A DNA stretch of 64,000 bases from assembly GCF_905171775.1 (NCBI RefSeq), contig NC_053494.1, positions 199,267,044 to 199,331,043 on the forward strand, given 5' to 3'. Positions within the stretch are counted from its first letter, which is position 1, and the number at the start of each line of letters is the position of its first letter. Below the pieces are notes generated by a model. That model saw nothing but the letters and a program-made list of their open reading frames with translations. It was not told where the DNA came from and searched no databases. Origin of the DNA: Rana temporaria (taxonomy: Eukaryota; Chordata; Amphibia; Anura; Ranidae). Shown in pieces: positions 11,469-26,400 of the stretch. The translations under genes and the position numbers were made by a program.

Positions 11469-14400
11469 GTATGTAAAATGATTGGCCAGTCGATTCAGCT
11501 ATAGGATTTTTATGTATGGCCATACCAGCATAGATGCAAATCTATTACTTTCTGATGGTGGCACAAAGACAAGAGATGGTTGCCAGATTGGAAGCTGTAA
11601 ATCTTATTACTATGACCAGCTTTTCTCAGTCTCATGTTGCATGGGTATTGGCAGCACCCTGTCTAGTTGTATGACCATCTATTGTGTCTTCCATTGTTTT
11701 CCCAGCCGCCAGTGAAGGAGGAGCCAATGTGTTCACTGTGTCCTACTTTAAAACCAGCGCCTATCTGGCCCAATCTCCACAGCTTTACAAGCAGATGTGC
11801 ATCTGTGCGGACTTTGAGAAGGTCTTCTGCATCGGGCCAGGTAAGAGAGAATAGCTGTAAAAACTACAAAGCATTTGGCCATCATGTATATTTTCCTGGG
11901 GATTTAAAGGTGGATTTGTAGGCCCCCCTACACAACTACGAATGGGGCCATTGGCAATTATATGCAGGAGCTGCGAGCAACAGCCCCATTGAAAGCAGTG
12001 GGAGGCTGACACCTCCTACAGCTAATTGCAGCTGCTTGCATTTAACCACTTAAGCCCCGGACCTTTAGGCAGCTAAATGCCCAGGCCAGGTTTTGCGATT
12101 CAGGACTGTGTCGCTTTAACAGACAATTGTGCGATGTGGCTCCCAAACAAAATTGGCGTCCTTTTTTCCCCACAAATAGAGCTTGCTTTTGGTGGTATTT
12201 GATCACCTCTGCGGTTTTTATTTTTTGCGCTATAAACAAAAATAGAGCGACAATTTTGAAAAAAATGCTATATTTTTTACTTTTTGCTATAATAAATATC
12301 CCACAAAAACATATATACAATTTTTTTTTCCTCAGTTTAGGCCGATACGTATTCTTCTACCTATTTTTGGTAAACAAAATCGCAATAAGCGTTTATCGAT
12401 TGGTTTGTGCAAAATTTATAGTGTTTACAAAATAGGGGATAGTTTTATTGCATATTTTTTTTTTTTTACTACTAATGGTGGCGATCAGCGTTTTTTTTTT
12501 TCGTGACTTTATGGCGGACACTTCGGAAAATTTTGACACATTTTTGGGACCATTGTCATTTTCACAGCAAAAAATGCATTTAAATTGCATTGTTTATTGT
12601 GAAAATGACAGTTGCAGTTTGGGAGTTAACCACAGGGGGGCGCTGTAGGAGTTATGTTTCACCTAGTGTGTGTTTACAACTGTAGGGGGGTGTGGCTGTA
12701 GGTGTGACATCATCGATTGTGTCTCCCTATAAAAGGGATCACACGATCGATGCAGCCGCCACAGTGAAGCACGGGGAAGCCGTGTTTACATATGGCTCTC
12801 CCCGTTCTTCAGCTCCGGGGAGTGATCGTGAGGGGGCAGCTAGAAACGAATAGCCGCGCCCTCATCCCGGATTGCTCCCCGACAATTTCCGACCGCCGCA
12901 TGTACCGGGGGGGTCCCGATCGGACCCCCGAACCGCGAAAAGGCAGGGACAAACCTGTACGCCCATCTGCCTGTACGTGCCATTCTGTGGACGTACATAT
13001 ACATGTGGCGGTCGTTACGCGGTTAATCGCTCATGGAGAAATTGCATAGCAGTAATCAGCCCTGGATGCAGAGGGAGGGATTTACTAAAATTGGAGCGTG
13101 CAAAATTTAGTGTAGCCATGTATAGAAAAGCCAATCAGCTTCCAGATTTAATTGAACAAGCTGAAGTTAGAAGTTGATCGGCTAACATGCACAGCTGCAC
13201 AAGAGGAAATCTCCCCCACTCAGTCTCTATCCAGTGACGATCAGTCACAGGTAATCACTCACTGGATTTGCTGAATGTAATTGCTAATAGCCCCATTCGC
13301 AAGTATATTGTAAAGTTTATCTCTAGCCAAGGAAATCTCTATTCTATGAAAAAATACTAGTAAGGATGAGCTCTGGCGTGTTCGCATAGTACACGTGCAG
13401 AGCCCGCCAGGAAGTCGGCACCCGCGCTGCGCTAATCACAGCCAGGGAGACATTGTCCGATGCTCGGCTGCAGAGATCGGGAAATGTCTCCCTGGCTGTG
13501 ATTAGCGCAGCGCGGGTGCCGACTTCCTGGCGGGCTCTGCACGTGTACTATGCGAACATGCCAGAGCTCATCCTTAAATACTAGTATAGTGTACAGGCAT
13601 AGTACAATATTACAACCCCGCTGACAGCTGATGACTCATCGGTTGTTAAGGACGCAGCGGCCAGCTTCCTGGCCCCCTTCTTAGCAACAAGCTATATACA
13701 GTGGCCTGGATTCAGATATATTATCGTATCTATCGGCGGGCGTAGCGTATCTCAGATACACTACGCCGCCTTAACTTAGGGCGCAAGTTCTGTATTCAGA
13801 AAGAACTTGCGCCCCAAGTTACGGCGCGTAGTGTAAATGTGTCGGAGTAAGCCCGCCTAATTCAAATGTGGATGATGTGGGCGTGTTTTATTTAAATTAC
13901 TTGTGACCCCACGTAATTGATGTTTTTTCATGCTCCAAATTACGCCGCAAACTGTCAATGCTTTCGACGTGAACGTAACTTACGTACAGCCCTATTCGCG
14001 AACCACTTACGTAAACGACGTAAAATACAACGCTGTTCGTATGTTTCCGACGTCCATACCTAACATGACTTACCTCTGCTTTATGAGGGGTAACTTTACG
14101 CCGGAAAAAGCCTAACGTAAACAACGTGAAAAATAGCGACGGGCGGACGTACGTTTCTGAATCGGCGTATCGACCTAATTTGCATATTCCTCGCGTAAAT
14201 TTACGGAAGTGCCACCTAGCGTCCAGCGTAAATATGCAACTAAGATACGACGGCGTAAGAGACTTACACCGGTCGGATCTTGGGGAAATCTATGCGTAAC
14301 TGATTCTAAGAATCAGGCGCATAGATACGACCCCGCACACTCAGAGTTTCGACTGCGTATCCGGAGATACGCCGTCGTAACTCGTATCTGAATCCGGGCC

Positions 14401-17400
14401 AGAGTGTTTAAGGGGATGTCCGTTTGCCAACATCCATTTTTCGGCTGTTCCATTTTTTTGACGGATGAAAAATAGGGCTTTCATCTGTTCAAAAAAACAG
14501 ATGTTGACGGAAGCGGATGAAAACAGATGCAAATGAATGATCGTCATCGTTGTCATCCGTTCTTCCATAGGAATGCATTGATGTCTGTTTTTCATCCGTC
14601 AACGAATGGATAAAAAGCAGACGAACGATTCGTATGTGTGAAAGAGGCCTTAGGGAGTTCAATAACCTCTGACAATTTTTTATTTTTTTTTGCCATCTGT
14701 GTCCCACTGGGGACTTTACTTCCTGGAGATTTTCTTTCACTTCTTGCCACTGAGAGATAATTTTCACCAGGAAAGGAAATGAGGAGAAATCCCTACAGTA
14801 AGAAGAGATTTATATAGTGCATTATATTCGTATAGAGAACAGTTAAAACCCCTATCGGGTTACTTTTTCCTTCTTGTGTCCTGCTGGGGGGGGGGGGGGG
14901 GGTTGATTTCCTTTTAGAGATGCAATAGAAATTATATCTCCCCAAAGCAAACGGAATGCCAATTTTAGTTGCATAGTAAGTGAGGTTCAAAAACGACACA
15001 AGTCCATCAAGTCCAACCTATGTGTGTGATTATATGTCGGTATTACATTGTATATTCCTGTATGTTGTGGTAGTTCAGGTGCTTATCCAATAGTTTTTTG
15101 GAACCATCGATGTTCCCCGCTGGGACCACCGCCTGTGGAAGGGAATTCCACATCCTTGCCGCTCTTACAGTAAAGAACCCTCTATGTAGTTTAAGGTTAA
15201 ACCTCTTTTCTTCCAACCTTAGTGAGTGGCCATGTGTCTTGTTAAACTGCCTTCCGCGAAAAAGTTTTATCCCTATTGTGGAGTCACTAGTACGGTATTT
15301 GTAAATTGAAATCCTATCCCCTCTCAAGCGTCTCTTCTCCAGAGAGAATAAGTTCAGTGCTCACAACCTTTCTTCAAAACTAATATCCTCCAGACCCTTT
15401 ATTAGCTTTGTTGCCCTTCTTTGTACGCTCTCCATTTCCAGTACATCCTTCCTGAGGACTGGTGCCCAGAACTGGACAGCATACTCCAGGTACGGCCAGA
15501 CCAGAGTCTTGTAGAGCGGGGGAATTATCGTTTTATCTCTGGAGTTGATCCCCTTTTTAATGCATGCCAATATTCTGTTTGTTAGTTTGTCCCAGCTGAA
15601 AGACAATTTGAAGGTTGGGTTCCCCCATCCAGGACACAAACTGCAATAAAAACTTGGCAGAGGGTCTAATCTTCCCTCACTCTACCCAAAAAGCTAAAGT
15701 TTTGCCTTTACATACACTTTGAAGTGTTCAACGTCACAGAAAAAATGTAAAGGTGAACTAATATTGGACACCCTCCCCCAGAGCTGCTCCAGCAGTCCGG
15801 GGATTTGAAATCTCCACTCTTTTTCATCAGTGCTTCCAGGTTTGACCAGTGTGTCAGCGCTGACCAATCGGAATCCATCTGGTCCAACCTAGAAGATCTG
15901 CGATTTCAAACCACTGGAGCAGCTGCAATGGTGCTGACAGCTCGGTAACACCAGTGAGAAGTACAGCGAGGACCAGGGGATGTGGAGGGTTTCCAGTGTT
16001 AGTTCACCTCTACATTTTTTCTGTAAAGGTGAACCAACACTTTAAGGTTGCAAACCCTTGTTCTGCCTGAACTGCAATACCGGTGGCCTCCGAGCCATTG
16101 GTCATCGGGCATCCCTTCTGAACTACAGTATCAGTTAGCTTCCTAGCCATTGGCTGTCAGGCATACCTACTGTAATACAATACCAATGAGCCTTCTGGCT
16201 GTCACAAATATCGTCTGAACTGCAATACCGGTGGACCACCTAGCTATTGGTTGTAAGGCAGGGGTGTCCAAATTTATTTCATCACTGGCCCCATCAGCAG
16301 TATGTTTTCTCTTAAAGGGCTGGTTGTACTTGTAAGACTATGACTAAGACTATGTATTTGTTAGACTCTTATTATTCAGGAGTGCGTTGCTATGTACATG
16401 GTGCAAAGTTCAGAGGTGCGCTGTGTACACAGTGCAGCATTTAGAAGTGTCCCGTGTACACAGTGCAGTGTTTAGGAGTGTCCCGTGTACACAGTGCAGT
16501 GTTTAGGAGTGTCCCGTGTACACAGTGCAGCGTTTAGAAGTGTCCCGTGTACACAGTGCAGCGTTTAGGAGTGTCCCGTGTACACAGTGCAGAGTTTAGG
16601 AGTGTGCCGTGTACAGTGTGCAACAACACCCCCCCCCCCCCCCCCCCTTGATACATCCGGAAGCTGCTGGAAGGCAAAGCTTCTGTGTTTTACAAGTGAC
16701 AGCCACAATCCAACTAAACTGATTGGGGTGGCCACATGACAAGGCCTGGCAGACCGGATTCAGACTGGGCTGAATATGTGCTGTAAGACTTAACTTATGA
16801 ACTACAATACCAGTGGACTGCCTGGCAATTGGCTGTCATATATCCCTTCTGGACTACAATACCGGTGGGCCTTCTAGCCATTGGCTGTCCTACATCTTCT
16901 GAACTAACATGCCGGTGGGCCTCCTAATCATTGGCTGTCAGACACCCCTTCTGAGCTACAATACGGGAACGGTTCCTAGCCATTGGCTGTCATACATACC
17001 TTTTGAACTACAATACTGGGGGCCTTAGTGCCACTGGCTTTCATACATACATACTTTCTAAACTACAATACTGGTGGCCCTTGTAGCTATTGACTGTCAT
17101 ACATACCTTCTGATCTACAATACTGGTGGGTCTCCTAGCCATTGGCTGTCGTACATACCTTCTGAACTACAAAGCCAGTGGGCCTTCTAGCAATTGGCTG
17201 TCATGCATACCAGCTAAAATACAATGACGGTGGGCCTCCTAGACATTGGCTGTCAAGCACCCCTTCTGAGATACAATAACGGAAGGGTTCCTAGGCGTTG
17301 GATTGTCATACATACCTTCTGATATACAATACCGGAAGAGTTCCTAGCCGTTGGATTGTCATATATACCTTCTGAGCTTCAATACCGGAAGGGTTCCTAG

Positions 17401-20400
17401 CCGTTGGATTGTCATACATACATTCTGAGCTTCAATACCAGAAGGGTTCCTAGTCGTTGGATTGTCATACATACCTTCTGAGATACAATACCGGAAGGGT
17501 TCCTAGCCGTTGGTTGTCATACATACCTTCTGAGATACAATACCAGAAGGGTTCCTAGCCGTTGGATTGTCATACATACCTTCTGAGCTTCAATACCGAA
17601 AGGGTTCCTAGTCATTGGATTGTCATACATACCTTCTGAGATACAATACCGGAAGGGTTCCTAGTCATTGGATTGTCATACATACCTTCTGAGATACAAT
17701 ACCGGAAGGGTTCCTAGTCATTGGATTGTCATACATACCTTCTGAGATACAATACCGGAAGGGTTCCTAGTCATTGGATTGTCATACATACCTTCTGAGA
17801 TACAATACTGGAAGGGTTCCTAGCCATTGGATTGTCATACATACCTTCTGAGCTTCAATACCAGAAGGGTTCCTAGCCGTTGGTTGTCAGGCAGTCCTCC
17901 TAGTGTACTGGCAGCTAAGGGCCTAGTTTGCTATGCATTTTATCACATTTAGCTTCATTACAAAATTCCAATTCAGCTTCCAGACTTCATTACAGCCTCT
18001 TCTGCCATCACACGCTAGCGGTTAAAGCGACAATTTTTGCATCATTAGTGCCACGCTCCAGGCCGCCTCCCTGATATTTCTCCAGGCTGCAACAAGCACA
18101 AAGCCGCATGACATGACATGCATAATTATCACTGTTTGTATCAAATCTAATGGTCCTATAATTATCACCAAATGATTTTGCAGTTGTGCCAGAAGGAGAG
18201 ATGGAATTGGAATTAGGAAAACTATCTTGTTGGTTTTGTATATTAACTTCAGGGAAAGAGCTACAAAGTAATAGAACAAACATTATGTGATTCCTTAACC
18301 CACAACTGCAGGAGAGACGCATTAACGGAAGTCGCAGAATTCCTAGATCTGTACTGAGTGGCGACTAAAGCTGGTCATAGATGGATTGATATTCCCATTT
18401 GAGAGCCATCTATCTGTTCCAGCCTACCTTTCTTCCCGCTCCCATATATATGTATTATGTGGTCAGCAAGAGGTTAAAGCTTTGGTCTCTCTTGTGAGAT
18501 GAATTTCACCTTTCTTTCTAGATCTCAGCCCCTTCATGTATGATGATATTCCTGAACTCCCCCCCTCCCAGTCTTGCAAAATTGTACAGACTGCTCTCTT
18601 GTACTGAAATAGCTTACTCTGATTTCACTGAACACTGGAATTTCTCAGTGTGCATTAAAAACTGCAGCAAGTCAGAGAGAGCCCCCTCATTTCCTGGCTA
18701 GAAGGCGCCCAGAATCATCTAGCTATTTCCGCACCCATCCTGATTGCCTCTGTCCCATCCCTTTCATCCACTGGATTTCAGTTTTTTTTAGTCATGGAGG
18801 CTAGCAGGAACAGTGCCCCATCCTTGGTGTAGTCGGGAGGAACAGTGCCCCATCATTGGTGTCATAGGGCGGTGTAGTATCCTATCGTTGGGAGGAGTAG
18901 TGCCCCATTGTTGGTGGTGTTGGGAGGAACAGTGCCCTATTGATGGTGTCGTTGGGAGGAGCAGTGCCCCATCGTTGGGAGGAACAGTGGCCCATTGTTG
19001 GTGTTGTTGGGAGGAATAGTGTTGGTGTCGCTGGGAGGAATAGTGTTGGTGTCGCTGGGAGGAATAGTGTTGGTGTCGTTGGGAGTAATAGTGTTGGTGT
19101 CATTGGGAGGAATAGTGGCCCATTGTTGGTGTTGTTGGGAGAAATAGTGGCCCATTGTTGGTGTTGGGAGAAATAGTGGCCCATTGTTGGTGTCATTGGG
19201 AGGACTAGTGTTGGTGTCGTTGGGAGGAATAGTGTTGGTGTCGTTGGGAGGAATAGTGTTGGTGTCGTTGGGAGGAATAGTGTTGGTGTCGTTGGGAGGA
19301 ATAGTGTTGGTGTCGTTGGGAGGAATAGTGGCCCACTGTTGGTGACATTGGGAGGAATAGTGGCCCATTGTTGGTGTCATTGGGAGGACTAGTGTTGGTG
19401 TCGTTGGGAGGAATAGTGTTGGTGTCGTTGGGAGGAATAGTGTTGGTGTCGTTGGGAGGAATAGTGTTGGTGTCGTTGGGAGGAATAGTGTTGGTGTCGT
19501 TGGGAGGAATAGTGTTGGTGTCGTTGGGAGGAATAGTGGCCCACTGTTGGTGACATTGGGAGGAATAGTGGCCCATTGTTGGTGTCATTGGGAGGACTAG
19601 TGTTGGTGTCGTTGGGAGGAATAGTGTTGGTGTCGTTGGGAGGAATAGTGTTGGTGTCGTTGGGAGGAATAGTGTTGGTGTCGTTGGGAGGAATAGTGTT
19701 GGTGTCGTTGGGAGGAATAGTGGCCCACTGTTGGTGACATTGGGAGGAATAGTGGCCCATTGTCGGTGTCGTTGGGAGGAGTAGTACCCAATCGGTGACA
19801 TTGGGAGGAGTAGTACCCAACCGGTGACGTTGGGAGGAGTAGCACCCAACCGGTGACGTTGGGAGGAGTAGCACCCAATCGGTGACGTTGGGAGGAGTAG
19901 CACCCAATCGGTGACGTTGGGAGGAGTAGTACCCAACCGGTGACGTTGGGAGGAGTAGTACCCAACCGGTGACGTTGGGAGGAGTTGTACCCAATCGGTG
20001 ACGTTGGGAGGAGTAGCACCCAACCGGTGACGTTGGGAGGAGTAGTATACCATCATCGGTGGCAGGAATAATGTCTCAAGGGTCAGATAAAGGTAAGCAA
20101 AGCTCCGCAGTTTGGTGACCGCTGCCCTCGGGTGACTTGCCTGCCAAATGCAGCCTGACTAGGAATGCCCTCTTCTTACAGACTGACACCCACCCATCAT
20201 TTCATAACTCTTCCCAAGACAACCCACTTCTTGCATTGGGGCTGAGGGTTCTAGAGAGGAGTACGGAGTATGGGGGCGCAGTGATCCAGTAATGACATTT
20301 ATGGGTCTAAAATAAGGAATGTAAGGGGAAGATTTCATTGAAAAGCCTTAGCATGTTGATGACGGGGTAAAGGAGGAAGGCAAAATGTAAGCAGTATAAC

Positions 20401-23400
20401 TTTAGTTTTAATTTGATGCGATTCAAATAGATGTCTAAGATATCCCCCCAAAAAATCCCCCAATATTTCTTATTCAGTTCTCGGCTGCAGATTTCTCAGC
20501 TTGGTACATTGGGTGGGTCTATGGAGAACCATAAACAGCTGTAGCCCTTTAATATCCTTTATAATACATTTTTGCACCCTTTGCAGTTCCATGTAAGTGA
20601 TGGAGTTTCGTCTCTATTTATGAAGTCGTCGCGCAGAAATCACAACAGCCGCGGGCGATTAATAAACTTTCACTTTCTTATTAAGGCAGAAATGAAACGC
20701 AGTGCCATGCCGGGGAAAAGGAATCAATTTTTTATGAACAACTTAAAAGGGAAAGTTCTGTTAAATATTCCAATTTAGATTCTGATTCCTTGTATGACGG
20801 CCTCTGCTTCTTCTATTCTCTCTCTCTCCACACCAAGAAGTGGAGAATGGCGCCCTCTTGTGCGCATCTCCTGTAGTGCGGTATTCACGTCTAATGATGG
20901 AAGATCAGAGCAATTAAAACTGAATAACGATGCCGCTGACCTTTTTTTTAAAGATTGTCCACTGAACCAATAATTGGGTAATCTGTGTAGATGAGGGTTC
21001 TCAGTGTGACGTTCTCTCTGGGTAATTTGCCACCTGGTGACCAGCCTGGTTATATTGTTTAATTGCATCTGCATAAGACATAAATGCCAAACAATATATG
21101 ATTATATATTCTGTTAGAGAGTGCTGTATGTAGCACTTGACCTTCTCAAGCCTCTTTAACACTGCTGGTTGATAGGTGGTAAAACCACGCAGTTGTTACA
21201 ATTTTACCATCCCCCCACGCTTCTCCGTTATCCCACGTTAAAGGAGACGTCCAGTCTGAGCTCGTTTGGCTGGACTTCTCCTGTGGGTCACAGGAGTGCA
21301 ATTAGTTTTGCACTCCTGTGACCCGTTTTCAGCAGAGAGTGGTCTGAAGTGCGCTCTCTGCTGACCTCATTAGTCCAGGCACCGCGTCATCACAACTCTG
21401 GGAGTCTGGATCCGCCAGGTGCCTGGACTGATGGCCTTCTCTGCCTCTCGGCAAGCCGTTGAGACGCCCGCTCCCCACCCCTCTACAGCTCAGTGCTTCA
21501 ATGAGCATGAAGGAGCAGAGAGGAGAGCTGCTGATTGACAGGCAGCAGCTCTAAGCTCGGGGAGCCAAGAGAACCGAACCATTGGCAGTGTTTTATCGTT
21601 CGGTTCTCAGTGCAGAGGCAGCGGGGGACAGATGCTGCATCCACCTAGGTAAGTATGATTCTGGGGGAAAAAAATTCCCATACTTGGTCGCAGGTGTGCC
21701 CGCCATTTTATTTAGTGGGTGGTATCGGACTGATTGTGACCTATTGTACTGAATGGGAGCACCCTGCAACCTCTTGCAGTGCATGCAGTTGTGGCTCGCT
21801 AGTGCAAAGTTTCACGGGTTAAAGAGTAAGTAAACCCACCCATAGAACCATTTCACTTCTGGCATGTGCTGGAAATGTAACACTCCCATTGGTTGTGCTC
21901 TCAACCAAACTCAAACCTTCCAATGGCTGGTGTCATAACTGATCACCTGTGCAGCATCATGGCAGTTGTAGATTAAACAGAGGCAAAGATGGCAGCTTCC
22001 TTGGCTGAAAACGATACTAGGGTTTACTTACACTTTAACCACTTAAGGACCGCCTCCTGCACATTTACGTCGGCAGAATGGCACGGCACGTGCTGTGCTA
22101 TTGTCCAGCCATGGGTCACGGGCGTGCACCCGCAACCTGGTCCGAAGCTCCGGGATCGCCGCTGGTGTCCCGCGATCGGTCCCCGGAGCTGAAGAACAGG
22201 GAGAGCCAAGTGTAAACACGGCTTCCCGTTCTTCACTGTGGCGGCAGCATCGATCGTGTGATCCCTTTTATAGGAATACACAATCGATGATGTCACACCT
22301 ACAGCCACACCCCCTACAGTTGTAAACACACATGAGGTCATACATAACCCCATCACCGCCCCCTGTGGTTAACTCCCAAACTGCAACTGTCATTTTCACA
22401 GTAAACAATGCAATTTAAATGCATTTTTTGCTGTGAAAATGACAATGGTCCCAAAAATGTGTCAAAATTGTCCGAAGTGTCCGCCATAATGTCGCAGTCA
22501 CGAAAAAAATCTCTGATCGCCGCCATAAGTAGTAAAAAATAAAATGTATAAAAATGCAATAAAACTCCCCTATTTTGTAAACGCTATAGATTTTGCGCAA
22601 ACCAACCAATAAACGCTTATTGCCATTTTTTTTTTTTTCCTTTTACCAAAAATATGTAGAAGAATACGTATCTGCCTAAACTGAGGGAAAAAAACGTTTT
22701 TTTTATATATATTTTTGGGGGATATTTATTATAGCAAAAAGTAAAAAATATTGAATTTTTTTCAAAATTGTCGCTCTATTTTTGTTTATAGCGCAAAAAA
22801 TAAAAACCGCAGAGGTGATCAAATACCACCAAAAGAAAACTCTATTTGTGGGGAAAAAAGAACGCCAATTTTGTTTGGGAGCCACGTCGCACGACCGCGC
22901 AATTGTCTGTTAAAGCGACGCAGTGCCGAATCGCAAAACCTGGCCGGGTCCTTTAGCTGCATTTTGGTCTGGGTCTTAAGTGGTTAAAGGAGACCTACAG
23001 CCAAAACTTGTTTGGCTGTAGTTCTCCTGTGAATCACAGGAGTGCAGTTCAATCTGCACATCTGTGATCCGTTTTCAGAAGACAGCGGGCTAAAGCCTGC
23101 TGCCATCACAGATCACAAGATCGCCACAAAAAAAGTTGGGATCCGCCCACAGCCCTGGACTGGCACCAGGCTCAGCCTTTTAGCGAGCCACTGAGAGGCT
23201 GAGTTGGCCGCTCCCGCCCCCTCCGCAGCCCAGTGTTCCAGTGATCGTGGAGGGAGGCAGAGCAGACTGTAGTGACCGACAGTCACCAGCTCTCTGCTAA
23301 CAGAGCTGTGAGAACCGAGCGATCAGCAGTGTTTGATCACTCGGTTCTCATCCTTAGAGCCGGCGGGGGACAGATGCAGCATCCGATCGATGCCACATCA

Positions 23401-26400
23401 TCCACCTAGGTAAGTAGGATTAAAAAATAACACAAATTCCCATACTTCTCCTTTAAAGCAGGTGGTGAGGAGGAGATGCACTGTGTTTTCCTCTGTGATA
23501 TCTGACCATTGGCTGCTTGTTTGTTCCACAGTGTTCCGTGCCGAAGACTCCAACACACACCGTCACCTGACTGAGTTTGTAGGTCTGGATATAGAGATGG
23601 CATTCGACTATCACTACCACGAGGTGGTGGATGAGATCGCTGACACCCTGGTGCAGATATTCAAGGGACTGCAGGAGAGGTAATGCAAAACAATGTTGTG
23701 CTGAAGAGGTGCACAGGAAATGGAGGAAATGTGTTTTTTTTTTTTTTTTTCATATTGCCTCCTATTACATTTTGTCTAGAAAAGTCTCCCTTGTGCCTCT
23801 TACTTTTATCTTGCTATCAAGATCTCAACTCGGGGCATAAACCACCCCCATGTATGATGGTAAACCTGAACTCCAGCCTTACCCTTGGTTGTATTAGCTC
23901 CTGCATACTGTTGGCTTCTCACAATGTGCACTAGAAGTTGCAGCAAGTTAGAGTCCGCCTCATTTCCTGGCATCATCTAAATCGGTGGTTCTCAACTCCT
24001 GTCCTCAGGACCCACTAACAGGCCAGGTTTGCAAGATAACTGAAATACATGACATGTGATAACATTTGCTGCTCAGTGATTGCAGTATTCTAGTCTGCAT
24101 CTCCCCAAAGTAATACTTAAAATCTGGCCTGTTAGTGGGTCCTGAGGACAGGAGTTGAGGACCACTGAATTAAATCTTTCCTCCCCAGTTTGACTGTCCC
24201 TGTCCCCACCCATTTCATTTATTGGCTTTCAGCTCTTTCCATCATGGTGGTTCAGCATCCCATATGGGTGTTACTAAGAGCCGTCCACCTAGGGACACTC
24301 ACTCCTCCAGACTGACACCCACCCATCAAGGCATTTTGATATTGTATAACTCCTCACAAGTGCTTCTATCAGGGCTGAGGGTTCTGGAGAGGAGGAATGA
24401 GGAAGAGTGCTGTGATGTTTTCAGGAAGCTATGTACAGCATCCTGCCAGCCCCTCCCACCAGACAGGATCTGCCTGCATTGTGTAGAGCAGGGGTCCCCA
24501 ACCCCCGGGCCGCGGCCTGTTGATGACTGGGCTGCACAGCAGATGGTAAGCGGCGCGGCGACCACAGTCCGCACAGGGCTATCACAGACTGCGGTTGCCG
24601 CTCCCCACCAGCTGTGCTGCCCAGCCCATGTGTCCTCTCCCGGTTCCTCTGCCTGCCCAGCCTATGATGTCATCCTTTCAGTAGGGGAGGGGGTGCGAGG
24701 AGCTGCAGATCAGAATAGAGAGCTCTTTCCACCCCCTGCCCTGCTGATAGGATGACGTTGGAGGGGGCAGGCAAGGGAGCCAGGAGAGGATACGTGGTCT
24801 GATAACAGCCTCTGCCCTGCTTCTTTGGCAGGGGAGGCAGAGCTTGGAATGGGGAAGTATGATGTTAGAGAGGGGGAGGGGGGGTGGCGGCAGACTGCAG
24901 GGATACTGTGATGGAGTAGACTGTAATTGCTAGAGGCACTGTAATATAAAAGGGACTGCACTGTAATAATTACTGTGCCCCTTTACATCACAGTGCCCCT
25001 TTACATCACAGCGCACCTCCCTTTATATCACAGTGCCCCCTTTATAGTGCAGTCTCCTTTACATTGCAGTGCCCCCTTTACATTACATTGCAGTGCCCCC
25101 TTTACATTACATTGCAGTGCCCCCTTTATATTACATTGCAGTGCCCCCTTTACAGAGCAGTCCCTGTTACAATAATGTTATGGGGGGCTCTGATGTGAAG
25201 AGGAACTGAGGACACTGTCAGACTGTGATGTAAAGGGGGGGGACTGTGATGTAAAGGGGGGACTGTGATGTAAAGGGGAGACTGTGGACACTGATATAAC
25301 AAAGGAATTGTGCTGTAAAGGGGGGCTGAGGACAGACTTCCTGAATATCCCAACTCCCGACCCGATACAAGGATATTATTATCTTTTTTTTTTTTTTTGT
25401 TTACAAACTTTTTTATTAGGTACAAAATAACGATACAAACAGTGGTATTTTATATCAAGAAAAATGCAATATACAAGAGAAAATATGACAGAATGTTATA
25501 CTAAATATTGGAATTGCAATGCTAAGATTGACCAACATCCAAAGACAATAACAATGTAATAGGCAATACATTTTTATGTGTTTAGAATGTGGGAACCAAT
25601 ATGTGTTTCCAGACATTGGCTGATTGCTTATCATTGGAAATCCCCATCAGTACCCCAATTGAAAGTAAGAATAAACAATATTAATCTTATGGAGAAAATC
25701 TTTCATACCTTACATAATACAAACCATTGATGAGATACGATCATCTTTAGGTCTATAACCACCGTTTTCCCTTGAGTAGCTGCCTGTATGAGATCGCCCT
25801 CTAGTGGGAAAAAAAATCCTAACACTGATAGAACAATTGTGCTGTAAACTGTGCCATCTCACTGTTTGTAAAAATAGTATGCATTGTTAATTCACAGTTT
25901 TCCTGATTTTATTTTTATTTTTTTCCAGATTTCAGACAGAAATCCAGACTGTGTGCCGACAGTTCCCTAGTGAGCCGTTCAAATTTCTGGAGCCCACGCT
26001 CCGCCTGGAATACCGCGAGGGGCTGGCAATGCTGCGGGAGGCCGGTGTGGAGATGGGGGATGAAGAGGATCTTAGGTGTGTACTGTTAATGAAAAATACT
26101 AAAACCCTAATTTTTCGCTTACACTTTTGATTAAATCACAATGTTGATTGTTCCACTTGTTCACCCAAAAACTTGCCCAGTTGTCATCACACAAAACTCG
26201 ATGTAAAAAAAAGTATGCCACTTCTCCAAGGTCTTAGCAAATCCTCCACCCTCTGCAGAAAGAGCCTTTTAACATTCTGTGAGATAAATGAAGGAAACCA
26301 CCACACTCCAACGACTTTTGCATACTGCAACCCCGCCCTAACACATTTCACCCACCTATCAGCTTGATCGCAGAGATAACATTAGATGACATGTGATGTC

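Noticed and set aside
16041..17890. Repeat-spacer pattern as a CRISPR array
   Set aside because: There are no unique spacers; adjacent 53-bp units are whole tandem copies, and the context is vertebrate nuclear DNA.
18882..20056. Long minus-strand open frames (up to 283 codons) of PPNDTNTI repeats
   Set aside because: They are translations of the 24-bp minisatellite. The period is a multiple of three, so frames stay open without selection.
24222..24755. 177-codon frame near a hAT-like terminus
   Set aside because: No transposase signature or other family motif; composition fits chance openness in GC-rich DNA.
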